Of a DNA stretch of 64,000 bases, positions 25,952 through 34,976 are shown in pieces. The first letter of the stretch is position 1. The number at the start of each line of letters is the position of its first letter. This DNA comes from Streptomyces sp. CGMCC 4.7035. Lineage in GTDB: Bacteria; Actinomycetota; Actinomycetes; Streptomycetales; Streptomycetaceae. The stretch spans positions 5,022,001 to 5,086,000 of the forward strand of contig NZ_CP134053.1 in the NCBI RefSeq assembly GCF_031583065.1. The letters are read 5' to 3'. The translations under genes were made by a program, and so were the position numbers. The notes below the pieces were generated by a model. That model had not been told where the DNA came from and made no database searches. It was given only the letters and a program-made list of their open reading frames with translations.

Positions 25952-26883
25952 GGGTGCTCCTCCAGATACTTGGCGACCTCCTCACGCTCCCACGCGCCGT
26001 CCGCCACCACAACCCGGTACCGTCGCCGCAGTGTGTCGCCCGGGGCCAGCTCCAGCTCGTCGTAGAACGCCCAGGACGGGGCGACGGCCGCGAAGGGCTC
26101 GTTGCGGACGAACCAGTGGGCCGGGTGGGCGCCGCGCTCTCCCAGGTGATCGTTCTCGGGAGCGTGCGCGAAGAGGAGTGTGGCGTGCCCGTCGGCGCCG
26201 TCGTGCTCCCCCGAGTACGCGAGCCAGGGCGCCTGCTGCCCCATCAGCCCCGGCCCCTCGGAGCGCGGCCCGATGACCCGCCCGTCCCGGAAGGCACGCG
26301 GTCCGCGCCAGAACAGGCCCGTGTAGCCGGCCATCTCCCGGCCGGCGGTGGTCGGACTGCCGAACAGCAGCGGCTCGTCGCGGCGGTTCGTGATCGCGGA
26401 GGTCCAGGTCAGCGCCCAGGAGCCGGACGCGACGTCAATATCGTGCACCTCGATGCGGCGCTCCTCCTCGGCCCACGGCTCACCGCTGTACGGGTGCCAG
26501 GTGAGCCGCTCGGCGATGACCGCGCGGTCGCCGTCCGCGTCGATCTCGTCGAAGGCGACGTGCGCCATCGAACCGACGCGCTCCGGCAGCGCGAGATACC
26601 CCTCGCCGTGCACGTATGTGTTGCCGCCCCACAGGTTCTGGCCCGACAGATGTGAGGCGGTGAGCTGCAGGCCCTTGTGCCAGCGGTGGTCGTTGGGCCG
26701 GTAGTCGGTGACGATGTCGCCGGCGAGCGTCCGGACCGGGTGCAGATACGGTTTGGGCGCCTCCCAGGCCGCCTCGGGGCCGTAGACGTAGCTGAACAGC
26801 TCCACGCCGGTGGTCGGCTCGGTGAGCGTGACGCGGTCGCCGTGCGCGTGCACGATGCGCAGGGCACCCAGGGTCCCGGTCAT
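25945..26883 (-). CDS. PmoA-like family protein (DUF6807)
   Basis: A 312-residue beta-sandwich protein of the PmoA-related group. Characteristic blocks are YLHPVRTLAGDIVTDYRPNDHRWHKGLQL, NLWGGNTYV and WTSAITNRRDEPLLFGSPTTAGR. Such proteins are found beside Gfo/Idh/MocA oxidoreductases in carbohydrate operons, and no monooxygenase function is implied. The ATG at 26881-26883 follows ggaggtgtccgc and overlaps the upstream stop by 4 bp. The middle gene of the operon. Confidence 0.85.
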   Translation of the reverse strand: MTGTLGALRIVHAHGDRVTLTEPTTGVELFSYVYGPEAAWEAPKPYLHPVRTLAGDIVTDYRPNDHRWHKGLQLTASHLSGQNLWGGNTYVHGEGYLALPERVGSMAHVAFDEIDADGDRAVIAERLTWHPYSGEPWAEEERRIEVHDIDVASGSWALTWTSAITNRRDEPLLFGSPTTAGREMAGYTGLFWRGPRAFRDGRVIGPRSEGPGLMGQQAPWLAYSGEHDGADGHATLLFAHAPENDHLGERGAHPAHWFVRNEPFAAVAPSWAFYDELELAPGDTLRRRYRVVVADGAWEREEVAKYLEEHPW

Positions 26884-28103
26884 GCGGACACCTCCTGGCT
26901 CGGCGCCTCCTGGGACGCTGCCTCGCCGACCACAGGCGCCCAGCCGGGCGCGCCCCCATGCAGGGCCGTGTAGTACGGGTCTCCGGGGCCGATCTCCCCG
27001 GCGCGGACGGTCGTGTCGGTGAACGCCGACTTGTACAGCGCGGTGATCAGCTCCAGGCTGGTGCGCCCGTCGGCGCCGCTGCTGCGCGGCCGCTCGCCGG
27101 CCCGCATGCTCGCGACCAGCTCGCGCAGCTGTTCCAGGTGCGAACTCGGCACGTCCGCACCGAAGTCCCGCCAGACCGCGACCTCCTTCTCGGGGACGTC
27201 GGGGGCGGGTGTGATGCGCCAGTTGTCGTTGCTGTGGCCGTACAGATGCGTGAGTTCGACGGTGGCGCGCTCGCAGTCGATGCGGATGCGGCTGACCTCG
27301 TCGGGGCTGAGCACGCTGTTGACAACCGTCGCGAGAGCGCCGCTCTCGAACCGCACGAGCGCCGTGGACACGTCCTCCGTCTCCACGTCGTGCACCAGGC
27401 GCCCGGCCATGGCCCGGACCTCGCTCCACGGTCCGAGCAGGTCGAGGAGGAGGTCCATCTGATGGATGCCGTGGCCCATGGCGGGCCCGCCGCCCTCGGT
27501 CCCCCAGCGCCCGCGCCAGGGCACGGCGTAGTAGGCGGCGTTGCGGTACCAGGTGGTCTGGCAGTGCGCCACCAGCGGGCGGCCCATGGCCTGCTCGGCC
27601 AGCAGCCGTCGCACGTGCCGGGAGCCGGAGCCGAAGCGGTGCTGGAAGACGATCGACGCGTACGGGCCGCCGTTCGTGCCCTCCTCCGCCTCGACGGCGT
27701 CGAAGTCGGCCAGCGTCGGCACCGGCGGCTTCTCGCACCACACCCAGGCACCGCCCCGCAGCGCGGCGATGGTCTGCTCCCGGTGCAGGATGGGCGGCGT
27801 ACAGATGCTGACCAGGTCGGGCCGCTGCTCCTCCAGCATGCGGTGGAGGTCGGTGTACGCGTGCGGAATGCCACCTTCGGCGCACACCCGCTGGACCGAG
27901 TCGGCGTCGATGTCGACGGCGGCGACGATCTCGACCTCGCCCTCCTCGGCGAGCCGGGCGAGCGCCGGCAGATGGGAGTCGCGCGCGATGGCGCCCGTGC
28001 CGATGAGGGCGGCCTTGATGCGACGGCCGGCGAACGGAAGTACCGGATGCGGGCTGATGGCGTTGTCGGCGTCGGCGGTGGACGCGTTGTGTGCTGTGGG
28101 CAT
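26880..28103 (-). CDS. Gfo/Idh/MocA-family oxidoreductase
   Basis: A 407-residue NAD(P)-dependent sugar or inositol oxidoreductase. The dinucleotide site is IKAALIGTGAIARDSHLPAL (about residues 29-48). The conserved CEKPPVPTLADFDAV contains the catalytic-type lysine, and GHGIHQMDLLLDLLGPWSEV contains the H/D pair. It leads the operon with the PmoA-like and cupin genes. The ATG at 28103 is chosen because the sequence upstream is the palindrome-rich promoter. Confidence 0.9.
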   Translation of the reverse strand: MPTAHNASTADADNAISPHPVLPFAGRRIKAALIGTGAIARDSHLPALARLAEEGEVEIVAAVDIDADSVQRVCAEGGIPHAYTDLHRMLEEQRPDLVSICTPPILHREQTIAALRGGAWVWCEKPPVPTLADFDAVEAEEGTNGGPYASIVFQHRFGSGSRHVRRLLAEQAMGRPLVAHCQTTWYRNAAYYAVPWRGRWGTEGGGPAMGHGIHQMDLLLDLLGPWSEVRAMAGRLVHDVETEDVSTALVRFESGALATVVNSVLSPDEVSRIRIDCERATVELTHLYGHSNDNWRITPAPDVPEKEVAVWRDFGADVPSSHLEQLRELVASMRAGERPRSSGADGRTSLELITALYKSAFTDTTVRAGEIGPGDPYYTALHGGAPGWAPVVGEAASQEAPSQEVSA

Positions 28104-28139
28104 GTACGTGATCAGCGCTCCATCGGACGTGACGTCAGA

Positions 28140-28194
28140 CGTTGGCCAACGCGTGTTGACTCCGGAGGACCCGGGGACAGCAAGCGCTTTCCCT
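28140..28194. promoter_or_regulatory. Palindromic operators upstream of the sugar-type operon
   Basis: CGTTGGCCAACG (28140-28151) is a perfect palindrome, and AGCAAGCGCTTTCCCT (28179-28194) contains AAGCGCTT with the central CG typical of LacI-family operators. Both lie 40-90 bp upstream of the oxidoreductase start. No LacI gene is in the neighbourhood, so the regulator would act in trans. Confidence 0.55.
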
Positions 28195-28455
28195 CGGCTG
28201 CAACGTAAGCGGCGTCCAAGGGGCCGGTCAACACCACCGGCACCACCGTCACGCGAGGCGGACGGCGCTCGGCCCGGCGTGGCGCGGGGAAGCCGTCCCA
28301 AGCGCCGGTAAAGCCCCGGTGATGGAACCGTCATCCCGGGACGCTACTCTGCCACCCACACACTTGATCACCGGCTGCACCACGGCACACCGCGGCCCGG
28401 TGTGCCCGTCGTCGCTTCCACGATTCCACGATCAGCGCTTGGACCACATCACTTC

Positions 28456-29331
28456 ATGTCTTGGTTTGAATCCCTCATCCTCGGACTCGTCCAGGGGCTG
28501 ACCGAATTCCTCCCCGTCTCCTCCAGCGCGCACCTCCGCCTGACCGCGGCCTTCGCGGGCTGGACGGACCCGGGGGCGGCCTTCACCGCGATCACCCAGA
28601 TCGGCACGGAAGCCGCGGTGCTGATCTACTTCCGCAAGGACATCGCGAACATCCTCTCGGCCTGGTTCCGCTCGCTGTTCGACAAGACGATGCGGCAGAA
28701 CCATGACGCACAGATGGGCTGGCTGGTGATCGTCGGCTCCATACCCATCGGCGTCCTCGGGGTGACCCTGAAGGACCAGATCGAGGGCCCGTTCCGTGAT
28801 CTGCGGGTCACGGCGACGATGCTGATCGTCATCGGCGTGATCATCGGCATCGCGGACCGTCTCGCGGCGCGCGACGAGAAGGGCGGCCGGCACCGGACGC
28901 CGAAGCAGCGCAAGACGCTCCAGGACCTGAACATCAAGGACGGTCTCGTCTTCGGCGTCTGCCAGGCGATGGCCCTGATCCCCGGTGTCTCCCGCTCCGG
29001 CGCGACGATCAGCGGCGGCCTGTTCCTCGGCTACCGACGCGAGGCCGCGGCACGCTACTCGTTCCTCCTCGCCATCCCGGCCGTGCTGGCCTCGGGCGTG
29101 TTCGAGGTCAAGGACGCGGCGGAGGGCGGACACGTCAGCTGGGGGCCGACACTGTTCGCGACGGTCATCGCGTTCGCGTCCGGGTACGCGGTCATCGCGT
29201 GGTTCATGAAGTTCATCTCGTCGAAGTCCTTCATGCCGTTCGTGTGGTACCGGATCGCGCTCGGGGTGGCGTTGATCGCGCTGGTCAGTGCGGATGTGCT
29301 GAGTCCTCATGCGGGGGAGTCGGCGGGGTGA
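28456..29331 (+). CDS. uppP: Undecaprenyl-diphosphatase
   Basis: A 291-residue polytopic phosphatase that recycles undecaprenyl diphosphate for cell-wall synthesis and confers bacitracin tolerance. Both signatures are present: GLVQGLTEFLPVSSSAHLR near the N-terminus, and GVSRSGATI around residue 180. The ATG at 28456 gives MSWFESLILGLVQG, the family start; the upstream extension is rejected. It is divergent from the sugar operon. Confidence 0.95.
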   Translation: MSWFESLILGLVQGLTEFLPVSSSAHLRLTAAFAGWTDPGAAFTAITQIGTEAAVLIYFRKDIANILSAWFRSLFDKTMRQNHDAQMGWLVIVGSIPIGVLGVTLKDQIEGPFRDLRVTATMLIVIGVIIGIADRLAARDEKGGRHRTPKQRKTLQDLNIKDGLVFGVCQAMALIPGVSRSGATISGGLFLGYRREAAARYSFLLAIPAVLASGVFEVKDAAEGGHVSWGPTLFATVIAFASGYAVIAWFMKFISSKSFMPFVWYRIALGVALIALVSADVLSPHAGESAG

Positions 29332-29372
29332 GGGCGGGGCTTTGAGCTGACAGCCCGCCCTGCGCCGAGCGC

Positions 29373-29762
29373 TCAGGTAGGAATGAAACTCGGCCACCAC
29401 GGCGGGACGTTTCCCGGGCACCAAGGGTCGGGGTAGGAATCCAGGATGCCAAGCCACGTCACCAGGAACCACGCGAACCACACGCTGAAGAGGACCCCAG
29501 CTGTCAGTGCCGCGCCTCCATGACGTCTTCCGAGGGCACCGTACAGAACCACCCAAGGCACCGCTGCGGCGAACCATATGAAGGGCGCGAGAAAGAGCAG
29601 GGAGACAGAGTTGGCGCCTGCATTGACGCCTATGTCGCACGAAGTCCACACCTGCCCGATGGTGACGATCGAGACCAACGATGTCAGACCGCCTAGGACG
29701 ATGCCGAACCGAAGTCCCCTGGACCAGGGTCTCCCAGGCCTGGATCGCTCCGTTTCCACCAT
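29373..29762 (-). CDS. Small polytopic membrane protein
   Basis: A 129-residue protein with three hydrophobic segments (GLRFGIVLGGLTSLVSIVTIG, SVSLLFLAPFIWFAAAVPWVVLY, AALTAGVLFSVWFAWFLVTWLGIL). The C-terminus is rich in Pro and Trp (SYPDPWCPGNVPPWWPSF). I recognise no family. It is convergent with uppP, and its base composition is slightly lower in GC than its neighbours, so it may belong to the accessory patch that follows. Confidence 0.6.
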   Translation of the reverse strand: MVETERSRPGRPWSRGLRFGIVLGGLTSLVSIVTIGQVWTSCDIGVNAGANSVSLLFLAPFIWFAAAVPWVVLYGALGRRHGGAALTAGVLFSVWFAWFLVTWLGILDSYPDPWCPGNVPPWWPSFIPT

Positions 29763-29968
29763 CTCTCATCCCCCTCTGGTCGTGGACGGCGAGACTATCA
29801 ACGGCCCAAACACAGCAGCCTGCGCTTTCTGATCGGCAGATCAGAGGTCATTCGAGCCCTCTGCACTTGATCAACTCCCAGTCGCTCCCACCCCGGGAAT
29901 GACGACGCCCCCGCAGATTCAGGCCGCGGGGGCATCGCTCTTGACGGCCCAAGGCGGGGCGGCCCTCG

Positions 29969-30469
29969 TCAACGACAATGCAAGGCGTTGACACAACGGG
30001 CGTGGACGCGGCCCGCTCCGACCCCTCCGCCGGATGGGCTGACCTGGTCGTACGGCACCGACTCGTCGCCGACCTTGATCGGCTTGTCGCAGGCCAGGCA
30101 CATCGACACACCGGTCAGCGTCTCGTAGTGGTCGCAAAGGGCTGCCAACGAGCGGGCGAGTCGACGGGCGTACGCACCGTCGCCACCCGGCACGGGGCTG
30201 GGCTCAGCCGCGAGCCTCTGCCGGGCCTCACCGATGCAGGCAAGCGCGCAGTACCGGGGCACGTCATCCTTGGGCAGCTTCACGGCAGCCGCCTGGACTT
30301 CCGGCATGAGCAGCTCCATGTGCCCGCGCAACAGGCCAGTCAGCGTCTCCAGTTCGGTGCTGGTGTGCGGCGTGTTCTCTGTAGGTGTGAGCAGGCGGTT
30401 GATGGTTTCGCGCATCATCGCGATATCCGGCGCCCGAGTGTCGTTGTTCGTCTCCACAGCGCTGCCCAT
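29969..30469 (-). CDS. DUF6415-type protein
   Basis: A 166-residue protein resembling the Streptomyces DUF6415 group, which has no known function. The pattern ETINRLLTPTENTPHTSTELETLTGLLRGHMELLMPEVQ is followed by a central ACIGEARQRL block and a late CLACDKPI pair plus HARCVNALHC, which could bind a metal. It lies beside an XRE regulator and an 86-residue protein, a combination I recall from many Streptomyces accessory loci. It overlaps the upstream 86-residue gene by 55 bp. Confidence 0.65.
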   Translation of the reverse strand: MGSAVETNNDTRAPDIAMMRETINRLLTPTENTPHTSTELETLTGLLRGHMELLMPEVQAAAVKLPKDDVPRYCALACIGEARQRLAAEPSPVPGGDGAYARRLARSLAALCDHYETLTGVSMCLACDKPIKVGDESVPYDQVSPSGGGVGAGRVHARCVNALHCR

Positions 30470-30675
30470 GCCAAACGCTCCGATCCGTTGTCAGACCAGA
30501 AGACGAAGTCGTAGACCGGTTCCTTGTGCGGGTAGTCCACTACGGCGCCGTACCGACCGCGCAGGATGGCCATTGCGGCGAGTTCGAGCTGGCGCAGTAG
30601 GCGAACCGCATCCCGGTCCTCGCCCGCATCATGCAGGGTGCACCCTGCTGCAGTCTGTAAGCACGTGGTCGGCAT
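30415..30675 (-). CDS. Hypothetical protein of the DUF6415 cassette
   Basis: An 86-residue protein of unknown function. It begins MPTTCLQTAAGCTLHDAGEDRDAVRLLRQLELAAMAIL and has an aromatic centre (YPHKEPVYDFVFWSDNG). It overlaps the DUF6415 gene by 55 bp, and its start faces the XRE gene across a 192-bp gap. gcagaggagcctct (minus strand: agaggctcctctgc) near the start supplies gaggctcc only weakly as a ribosome site. Confidence 0.5.
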   Translation of the reverse strand: MPTTCLQTAAGCTLHDAGEDRDAVRLLRQLELAAMAILRGRYGAVVDYPHKEPVYDFVFWSDNGSERLAWAALWRRTTTLGRRISR

Positions 30676-30867
30676 GGCAGAGGCTCCTCTGTGTCAGCAG
30701 CATTCAGGTGCGTTCAAGGGTGGCCCTCTTGCATGCAGAATCCGAGGACTTCAAGAGGTCTTTTAATGGCACTGAATAGGACTTTCGTTGGATCCTAGGG
30801 GTGACGGGTAGCCAGCATGCGGACTTGCAAGGACACTTGCCGCAGTGCTCGACATGGAGGTGCAGCA

Positions 30868-32094
30868 GTGGCACGGCCCGTGGGGAACACCCGCCTCAAG
30901 TCCGCCCGCATGGCAGCTGGTTATCCATCTCAGCAGTCCCTCGCGGATGCGCTGGGCGTCGGTGTCCGACAGGTGCGGCGATGGGAGTCCGACACGCCTC
31001 CATGGCCCCAGCCAGAGGTAGGCCAGGCCCTCACACGGGTCCTCGGACAGGACCTGGAATCGCTCGGATTCACCCCGTCGCACGGCGCTCAGACCAACCA
31101 CGGGCGGCGCACAATCCTCGCCGCCACGGCGGCCGCCGTGGGGCTCGCGGTGGTACCGACACAGGCCGCAGCAATGCAGCCCGCCACGGTCGCGGCTGAC
31201 TACGAGGCTGTCACGCGGTCGCACCGACGCTTGTACTGGTCGGTCGCCCCAGCCACTCTCCACCCTGCCGCTGTTGCCCATGCCACGCTTGGGTGTGCGC
31301 TGCTGCCGGAGACCGCCGGCCAGACGCGGCAGAGAATGGCGGCAGCGCTCGCGGAGACGTGGCTGCTCGCCGGGCGCATCGAGTTCTTCGACCTGCGCGA
31401 CACCGACCGCGCGCAACAGACCCTGCTGCGGGCGCTACAGGCCGCGGGCGAAGCCGACGACCCGCTTCTCGGGTCGGCGATTCTGGCGCACACCGCGTTC
31501 ATCCCCGGTTGGGCAGACGAGCGGGACGCCGCCGCAGAGCGGATGGTCGCCGCCCGCACCTACGCCCGCCGCGGCCCCGCATCAGCCGAGTTGCTCGCGT
31601 GGCTCGACGCAGTCGAAGCCGAGTGCGAGACCCGGTGCGGCAACACCCGTACGGCGCTGCACCTGATCGGGCATGCCGAGACCGTCCTCGACGCTGGGGG
31701 CGAGCACGAGTCGCCCGACTGGCTCGACTGGTTCTCTCCGGTCCGACTCGCCGCCTTCAAAGGCAACACCCAACTCAAGGCCGGGCACCTGCCTCAAGCC
31801 CGCGCGACCCTGCTCGGCGTCCTGGACGCCCTCGACTCCAATGAGGAGAAGCAGGCCACCGTTGTCCTCGGAGACCTCGCCGCCGTCGAAGCTACGGCCG
31901 GCCGGCCCGAAGAAGCCTGCCGCTACGCGCTACGCGCCCTCGACCAGCTGGAGCGCACCTGGTACGCCATGGGCATGGACCGTGTCCGCGAGGTCCGGCG
32001 CGCCCTGGCGCCGCACCAGCACGAGCAGTGCGTGCGCGAGCTGGACGACCGCCTCTACGACTGGTCAACGACAGTCAGCGCACTGAGCCGTTGA
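30868..32094 (+). CDS. XRE-family regulator with TPR-like sensor domain
   Basis: A 408-residue regulator. The helix-turn-helix is at residues about 8-60 (LKSARMAAGYPSQQSLADALGVGVRQVRRWES). A hydrophobic segment (RRTILAATAAAVGLAVVPTQAA, about 82-103) follows, and the rest is alpha-helical with TPR-like repeats, as in peptide- or metabolite-sensing Streptomyces regulators. The GTG at 30868 lies 7 nt after a perfect ggagg. It is divergent from the DUF6415 cassette, which it probably controls, and its 3' end overlaps the convergent HAD gene by 20 bp. Confidence 0.82.
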   Translation: MARPVGNTRLKSARMAAGYPSQQSLADALGVGVRQVRRWESDTPPWPQPEVGQALTRVLGQDLESLGFTPSHGAQTNHGRRTILAATAAAVGLAVVPTQAAAMQPATVAADYEAVTRSHRRLYWSVAPATLHPAAVAHATLGCALLPETAGQTRQRMAAALAETWLLAGRIEFFDLRDTDRAQQTLLRALQAAGEADDPLLGSAILAHTAFIPGWADERDAAAERMVAARTYARRGPASAELLAWLDAVEAECETRCGNTRTALHLIGHAETVLDAGGEHESPDWLDWFSPVRLAAFKGNTQLKAGHLPQARATLLGVLDALDSNEEKQATVVLGDLAAVEATAGRPEEACRYALRALDQLERTWYAMGMDRVREVRRALAPHQHEQCVRELDDRLYDWSTTVSALSR

Positions 32095-32737
32095 AGTTAG
32101 CGATCAGCCCGGACAGTTCGAGGAGGCTCTCAACCCTGAAACTCGGAAGCTTCTCGGCCTCTTCCGTCCGCCACTGGATCGTCGCCCATGGGCCGCGGTG
32201 CACAAGAGCTGTACGCATACCGGCCGCGACGGCAGGGCGGATGTCATTGTCTACGCGATCGCCGACGTAAAGGATCTCGTCAGGCTGGGCCGACGCGACT
32301 TCAGCGACGCGGTGGAAGAACGCCGGGTCAGGCTTGCTGGCGCCCCAGTCGTCCGAGGTGCCGATCAGGTCGACGTCGTTGGTGAACAGCTCGCGCAGGA
32401 TCCGGCCGGCGCGTATGGTCTGGTTCCCGGCGATGCCCAGCCAGAGGCCGTCAGCCCGGAGCGCGGCGAGCGCATCCCGCACGTCCGGGTACAGGTCGGC
32501 CTCGCCGAACGTCTCAGGCTTCCCGGCAGCGGTGCGCTTCTCTCTTTCCTCGTAGAGGTCGAAGCCCGGCCGGAATTCCTCGAAGGTCTCGCGGTAGTCG
32601 CGGCCCTGAGCGATGACAGCGCCGAACATGGCGTGGAACGTGTGCCGAGGTACGCCAAGCCAATCGGCCCAGGTTCCGTATTCAGTCGTTTCGTCCACCA
32701 GGCACTCGCCGACGTCGAAGACCACTGCGCGAATCAT
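32075..32737 (-). CDS. HAD-family hydrolase
   Basis: A 220-residue HAD phosphatase. Motif I is FDVGECLVD (nucleophile D8; the usual second Asp of DxD is replaced by a glycine-glutamate pair, DVGE), motif II is GIAGNQ, motif III is KPDPAFF and motif IV is YVGDRVDNDI. The altered motif I raises the possibility of a non-phosphatase hydrolase. The ATG at 32735-32737 (MIRAVVFDVG) is the natural start. It is convergent with the XRE gene. Confidence 0.82.
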   Translation of the reverse strand: MIRAVVFDVGECLVDETTEYGTWADWLGVPRHTFHAMFGAVIAQGRDYRETFEEFRPGFDLYEEREKRTAAGKPETFGEADLYPDVRDALAALRADGLWLGIAGNQTIRAGRILRELFTNDVDLIGTSDDWGASKPDPAFFHRVAEVASAQPDEILYVGDRVDNDIRPAVAAGMRTALVHRGPWATIQWRTEEAEKLPSFRVESLLELSGLIANFNGSVR

Positions 32738-32850
32738 GCAGGCAGCGTATAGGGGATGATCACGAGCGATCCACGGGCAGGGGGTGTGCAAACCATCACC
32801 GCACGGACATGCTCAGGATCGGAGCACTGACGGAGGCCTCATACTCCAGC

Positions 32851-33934
32851 TGTAGATCGTGATCTTGCTGGTCGGGGCCGGTGCGGAGACAGGTGCGGCC
32901 ACCGTTGATCATCGTGAGTTGTGTGGACTAACGACGAGACGGTGGCCGCGGGGCACAGCATAGATCCCGCCCGTTGGCGGGAGGCGTTCGAGGTGGCCAT
33001 GGGCCGGATCGCGGGCCGGTTCGCCCGGGTCGAACCACGGCTGCGGGCCGGGCGGTTGGTATTGGGCCTGCTGTCGGACTTGCCTCGCAAGAACTGCTGG
33101 ACGATCGCGGAGTGGGCCGGGGAGGGCAGCCCGCACGGCATGCAGCATCTGCTGTGCCATGCCGTCTGGGATGCCGATGCCGTCCGCGACGATGTGCGCG
33201 AATACGTCGTTGAGCATCTCCACGACGAGGCCGCGGTGCTGGTCGTCGACGAGACCGGCGATGTGAAGAAGGGCACTCACACCGTTGCCGTTCAGCGCCA
33301 GTACACCGGCACGGCCGGGCGGATCGAGAACTCGCAGGTCGCGGTCTACCTTGTCTACGCGGGCACCCGGGGCCACGCGGCGGTCGACCGGGAGCTGTAC
33401 ATCCCGCGCTCCTGGACGTGCGACCCGGATCGCTGCCGGGCGGCAAGACTGGGCCAGGACACCGTCTTCGCGACCAAACCGGACCTGGCCCGCACGATGA
33501 TCGAGCGGTTCCTTGACGCCGGAGACCGCGTCGACTGGGTAACCCACACCCCTGGCTGTCTTGGTCAAGGTTGCCGGCTCCTGGTGGCGTGTGGAAGAGA
33601 CCTTCCAGGCCGGCAAGGGGCTGGCGGGACTCGACGAGCACCAGGTCCGCCGCTACCCCTCCTGGATCCGCTGGGTCACCCTCGCGATGCTCGCCCACGC
33701 CTTCCTCGCGGTCCTCCGCGCCGACGAGCACGCACGCAACCCTGCCCCGGACGCGCTGGTCCCGCTGTCCTGCAACGAGATCCAGCGCCTGTTCATCACG
33801 GTCACCGTCCGGCCCGCCCACGACGTGGCCCACCGGCTCGGCTGGTCTGACTGGCGGCGCCGCCACCAGCAGCGATCACGGGCCAGCCATTACCGGCGAC
33901 AAGCCGCATCCCAGACATGAAGATCACAACAGTA
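32851..33934 (+). mobile_element. Decayed IS701-type insertion sequence
   Basis: The element carries a transposase gene with an internal deletion. GTGATCTT at 32859-32866 and its inverse AAGATCAC at 33920-33927 lie just outside the gene and probably belong to the terminal inverted repeats; the outer borders are my estimate. The element is non-autonomous. The following 297 bp (33935-34231) show no convincing gene, apart from an 84-codon frame starting at 34084 that I could not assign. Confidence 0.75.
32921..33920 (+). pseudogene. IS701-family transposase, internally deleted and frameshifted
   Basis: The first frame gives about 208 residues (MWTNDETVAAGHSIDPARW to RFLDAGDRVDWV), including the DDE region VLVVDETGDVKKGTHTVAVQRQYTGTAGRIENSQ. 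The reading then jumps near 33545 to another frame (PLAVLVKVAGSWWRVEETFQAGKG to SHYRRQAASQT), which is the family's C-terminal end. The segment between (normally about 100 residues with the second catalytic Asp in TADEAYG) is missing. Transposase activity is therefore lost. Confidence 0.85.
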
Positions 33935-34231
33935 TTGGACAGCAAAAACTCGAACGGGTACGGCGGGGCTGGGCGGGACAAGGGAGCAAGCTAAGTGACC
34001 CTCTCGGGGCGAACTGGGGAGCGTCGTGCCCAACTGGCATCGCGCCGTTCGAGGACTGATCGGCGCGCGCTACCCTCTCGGCCATGTCAGAGACCAGGCG
34101 AAGACTGGTGCGGGCCTTTTGGGCCGTGGACCGCCTCCTTGGCGGTGAGCGCCCACCAACACGCACACAGAAGCTCGCGGCCCGGCATCCGGTCGGCCTA
34201 CAACATGGAGACAGCCGGTCGCAGCATCCGC

Positions 34232-34768
34232 TTACTCGAGGTAAAGAGCCGCCAAGCCAGGCAGCCGGCGGGTCATTTCCCCTCGGTCGTCGAAATCGAA
34301 GTTCCAAGAGGGATCAAGCTCCGGGTATCGGATGGTGAACGCGTTGTCAGGCAGTTGTTTGCCGGTCGCCATGACGTGTGCGTTCCAGACGATGCTCAGC
34401 GTCTCCTCACAATCGAGATCGAATCCGCTGGCCGCTGAAGCTCGCACGACAGGCAAATCTGCGAGCGCATCGGGAGCAGCGACTATGCGCTCGAAGACCT
34501 CGCGCCCCTGCACGATCAACCAGCCGCGGAAGTAGTCGAAGCCGTCGTCGGAGCATCCGCCGTTGATCACGTAGGCAGCGGCCCACAGAGGGTTCGCGTA
34601 GGAGTCGGCCATCAGGTCCCACAAGACCTGCTGAGCGGCAACGATCTCCTCGGCCGACTGTGTGGCCAGCAGTGAGGTTGCCCGCTGAGCGACAGCTTCT
34701 CCGTCGTTCGGGTTGGACGCCTGGTTGCGGGCTGCCTCGATGAGCTGCCAGAAGTGCTGCTTGTTCAT
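34232..34768 (-). CDS. DUF4240-domain protein
   Basis: A 178-residue protein of the DUF4240 family, function unknown. The family pattern is MNKQHFWQLIEAARNQASNPNDGEAVAQR, then LMADSYANPLWAAAYVINGGCSDDGFDYFRGWLI and GREVFERIVAAPDALADLP. The ATG at 34766-34768 is the family start; the longer frame upstream is rejected. It stands alone beside the IS remnant. The flanking gap 34769-34976 shows no gene. Confidence 0.82.
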   Translation of the reverse strand: MNKQHFWQLIEAARNQASNPNDGEAVAQRATSLLATQSAEEIVAAQQVLWDLMADSYANPLWAAAYVINGGCSDDGFDYFRGWLIVQGREVFERIVAAPDALADLPVVRASAASGFDLDCEETLSIVWNAHVMATGKQLPDNAFTIRYPELDPSWNFDFDDRGEMTRRLPGLAALYLE

Positions 34769-34976
34769 GGCGGCAGAGCATGCCACCTGGTACTGACACC
34801 GCACCGGTCTCGTGAGATTGGCCGTCAGAGCATTCCCCGTCGCCCGCATGCACAACCTCGCCCTCGCCGCATGGCCACGAGCCCCAACAGCCCCGTAGAG
34901 GATGCGAAATCACGGCCTTCTGCACACGCTTCAAGGGCTGTCCCGTAATCGTCACTCCGGGTCAGTCGGGCCAGGC

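Noticed and set aside
34084..34338. 84-codon frame MSETRRRLVRAFWAVDRLLGG
   Set aside because: The start looks protein-like but the second half is antisense to the DUF4240 gene and lacks any family; left unannotated.
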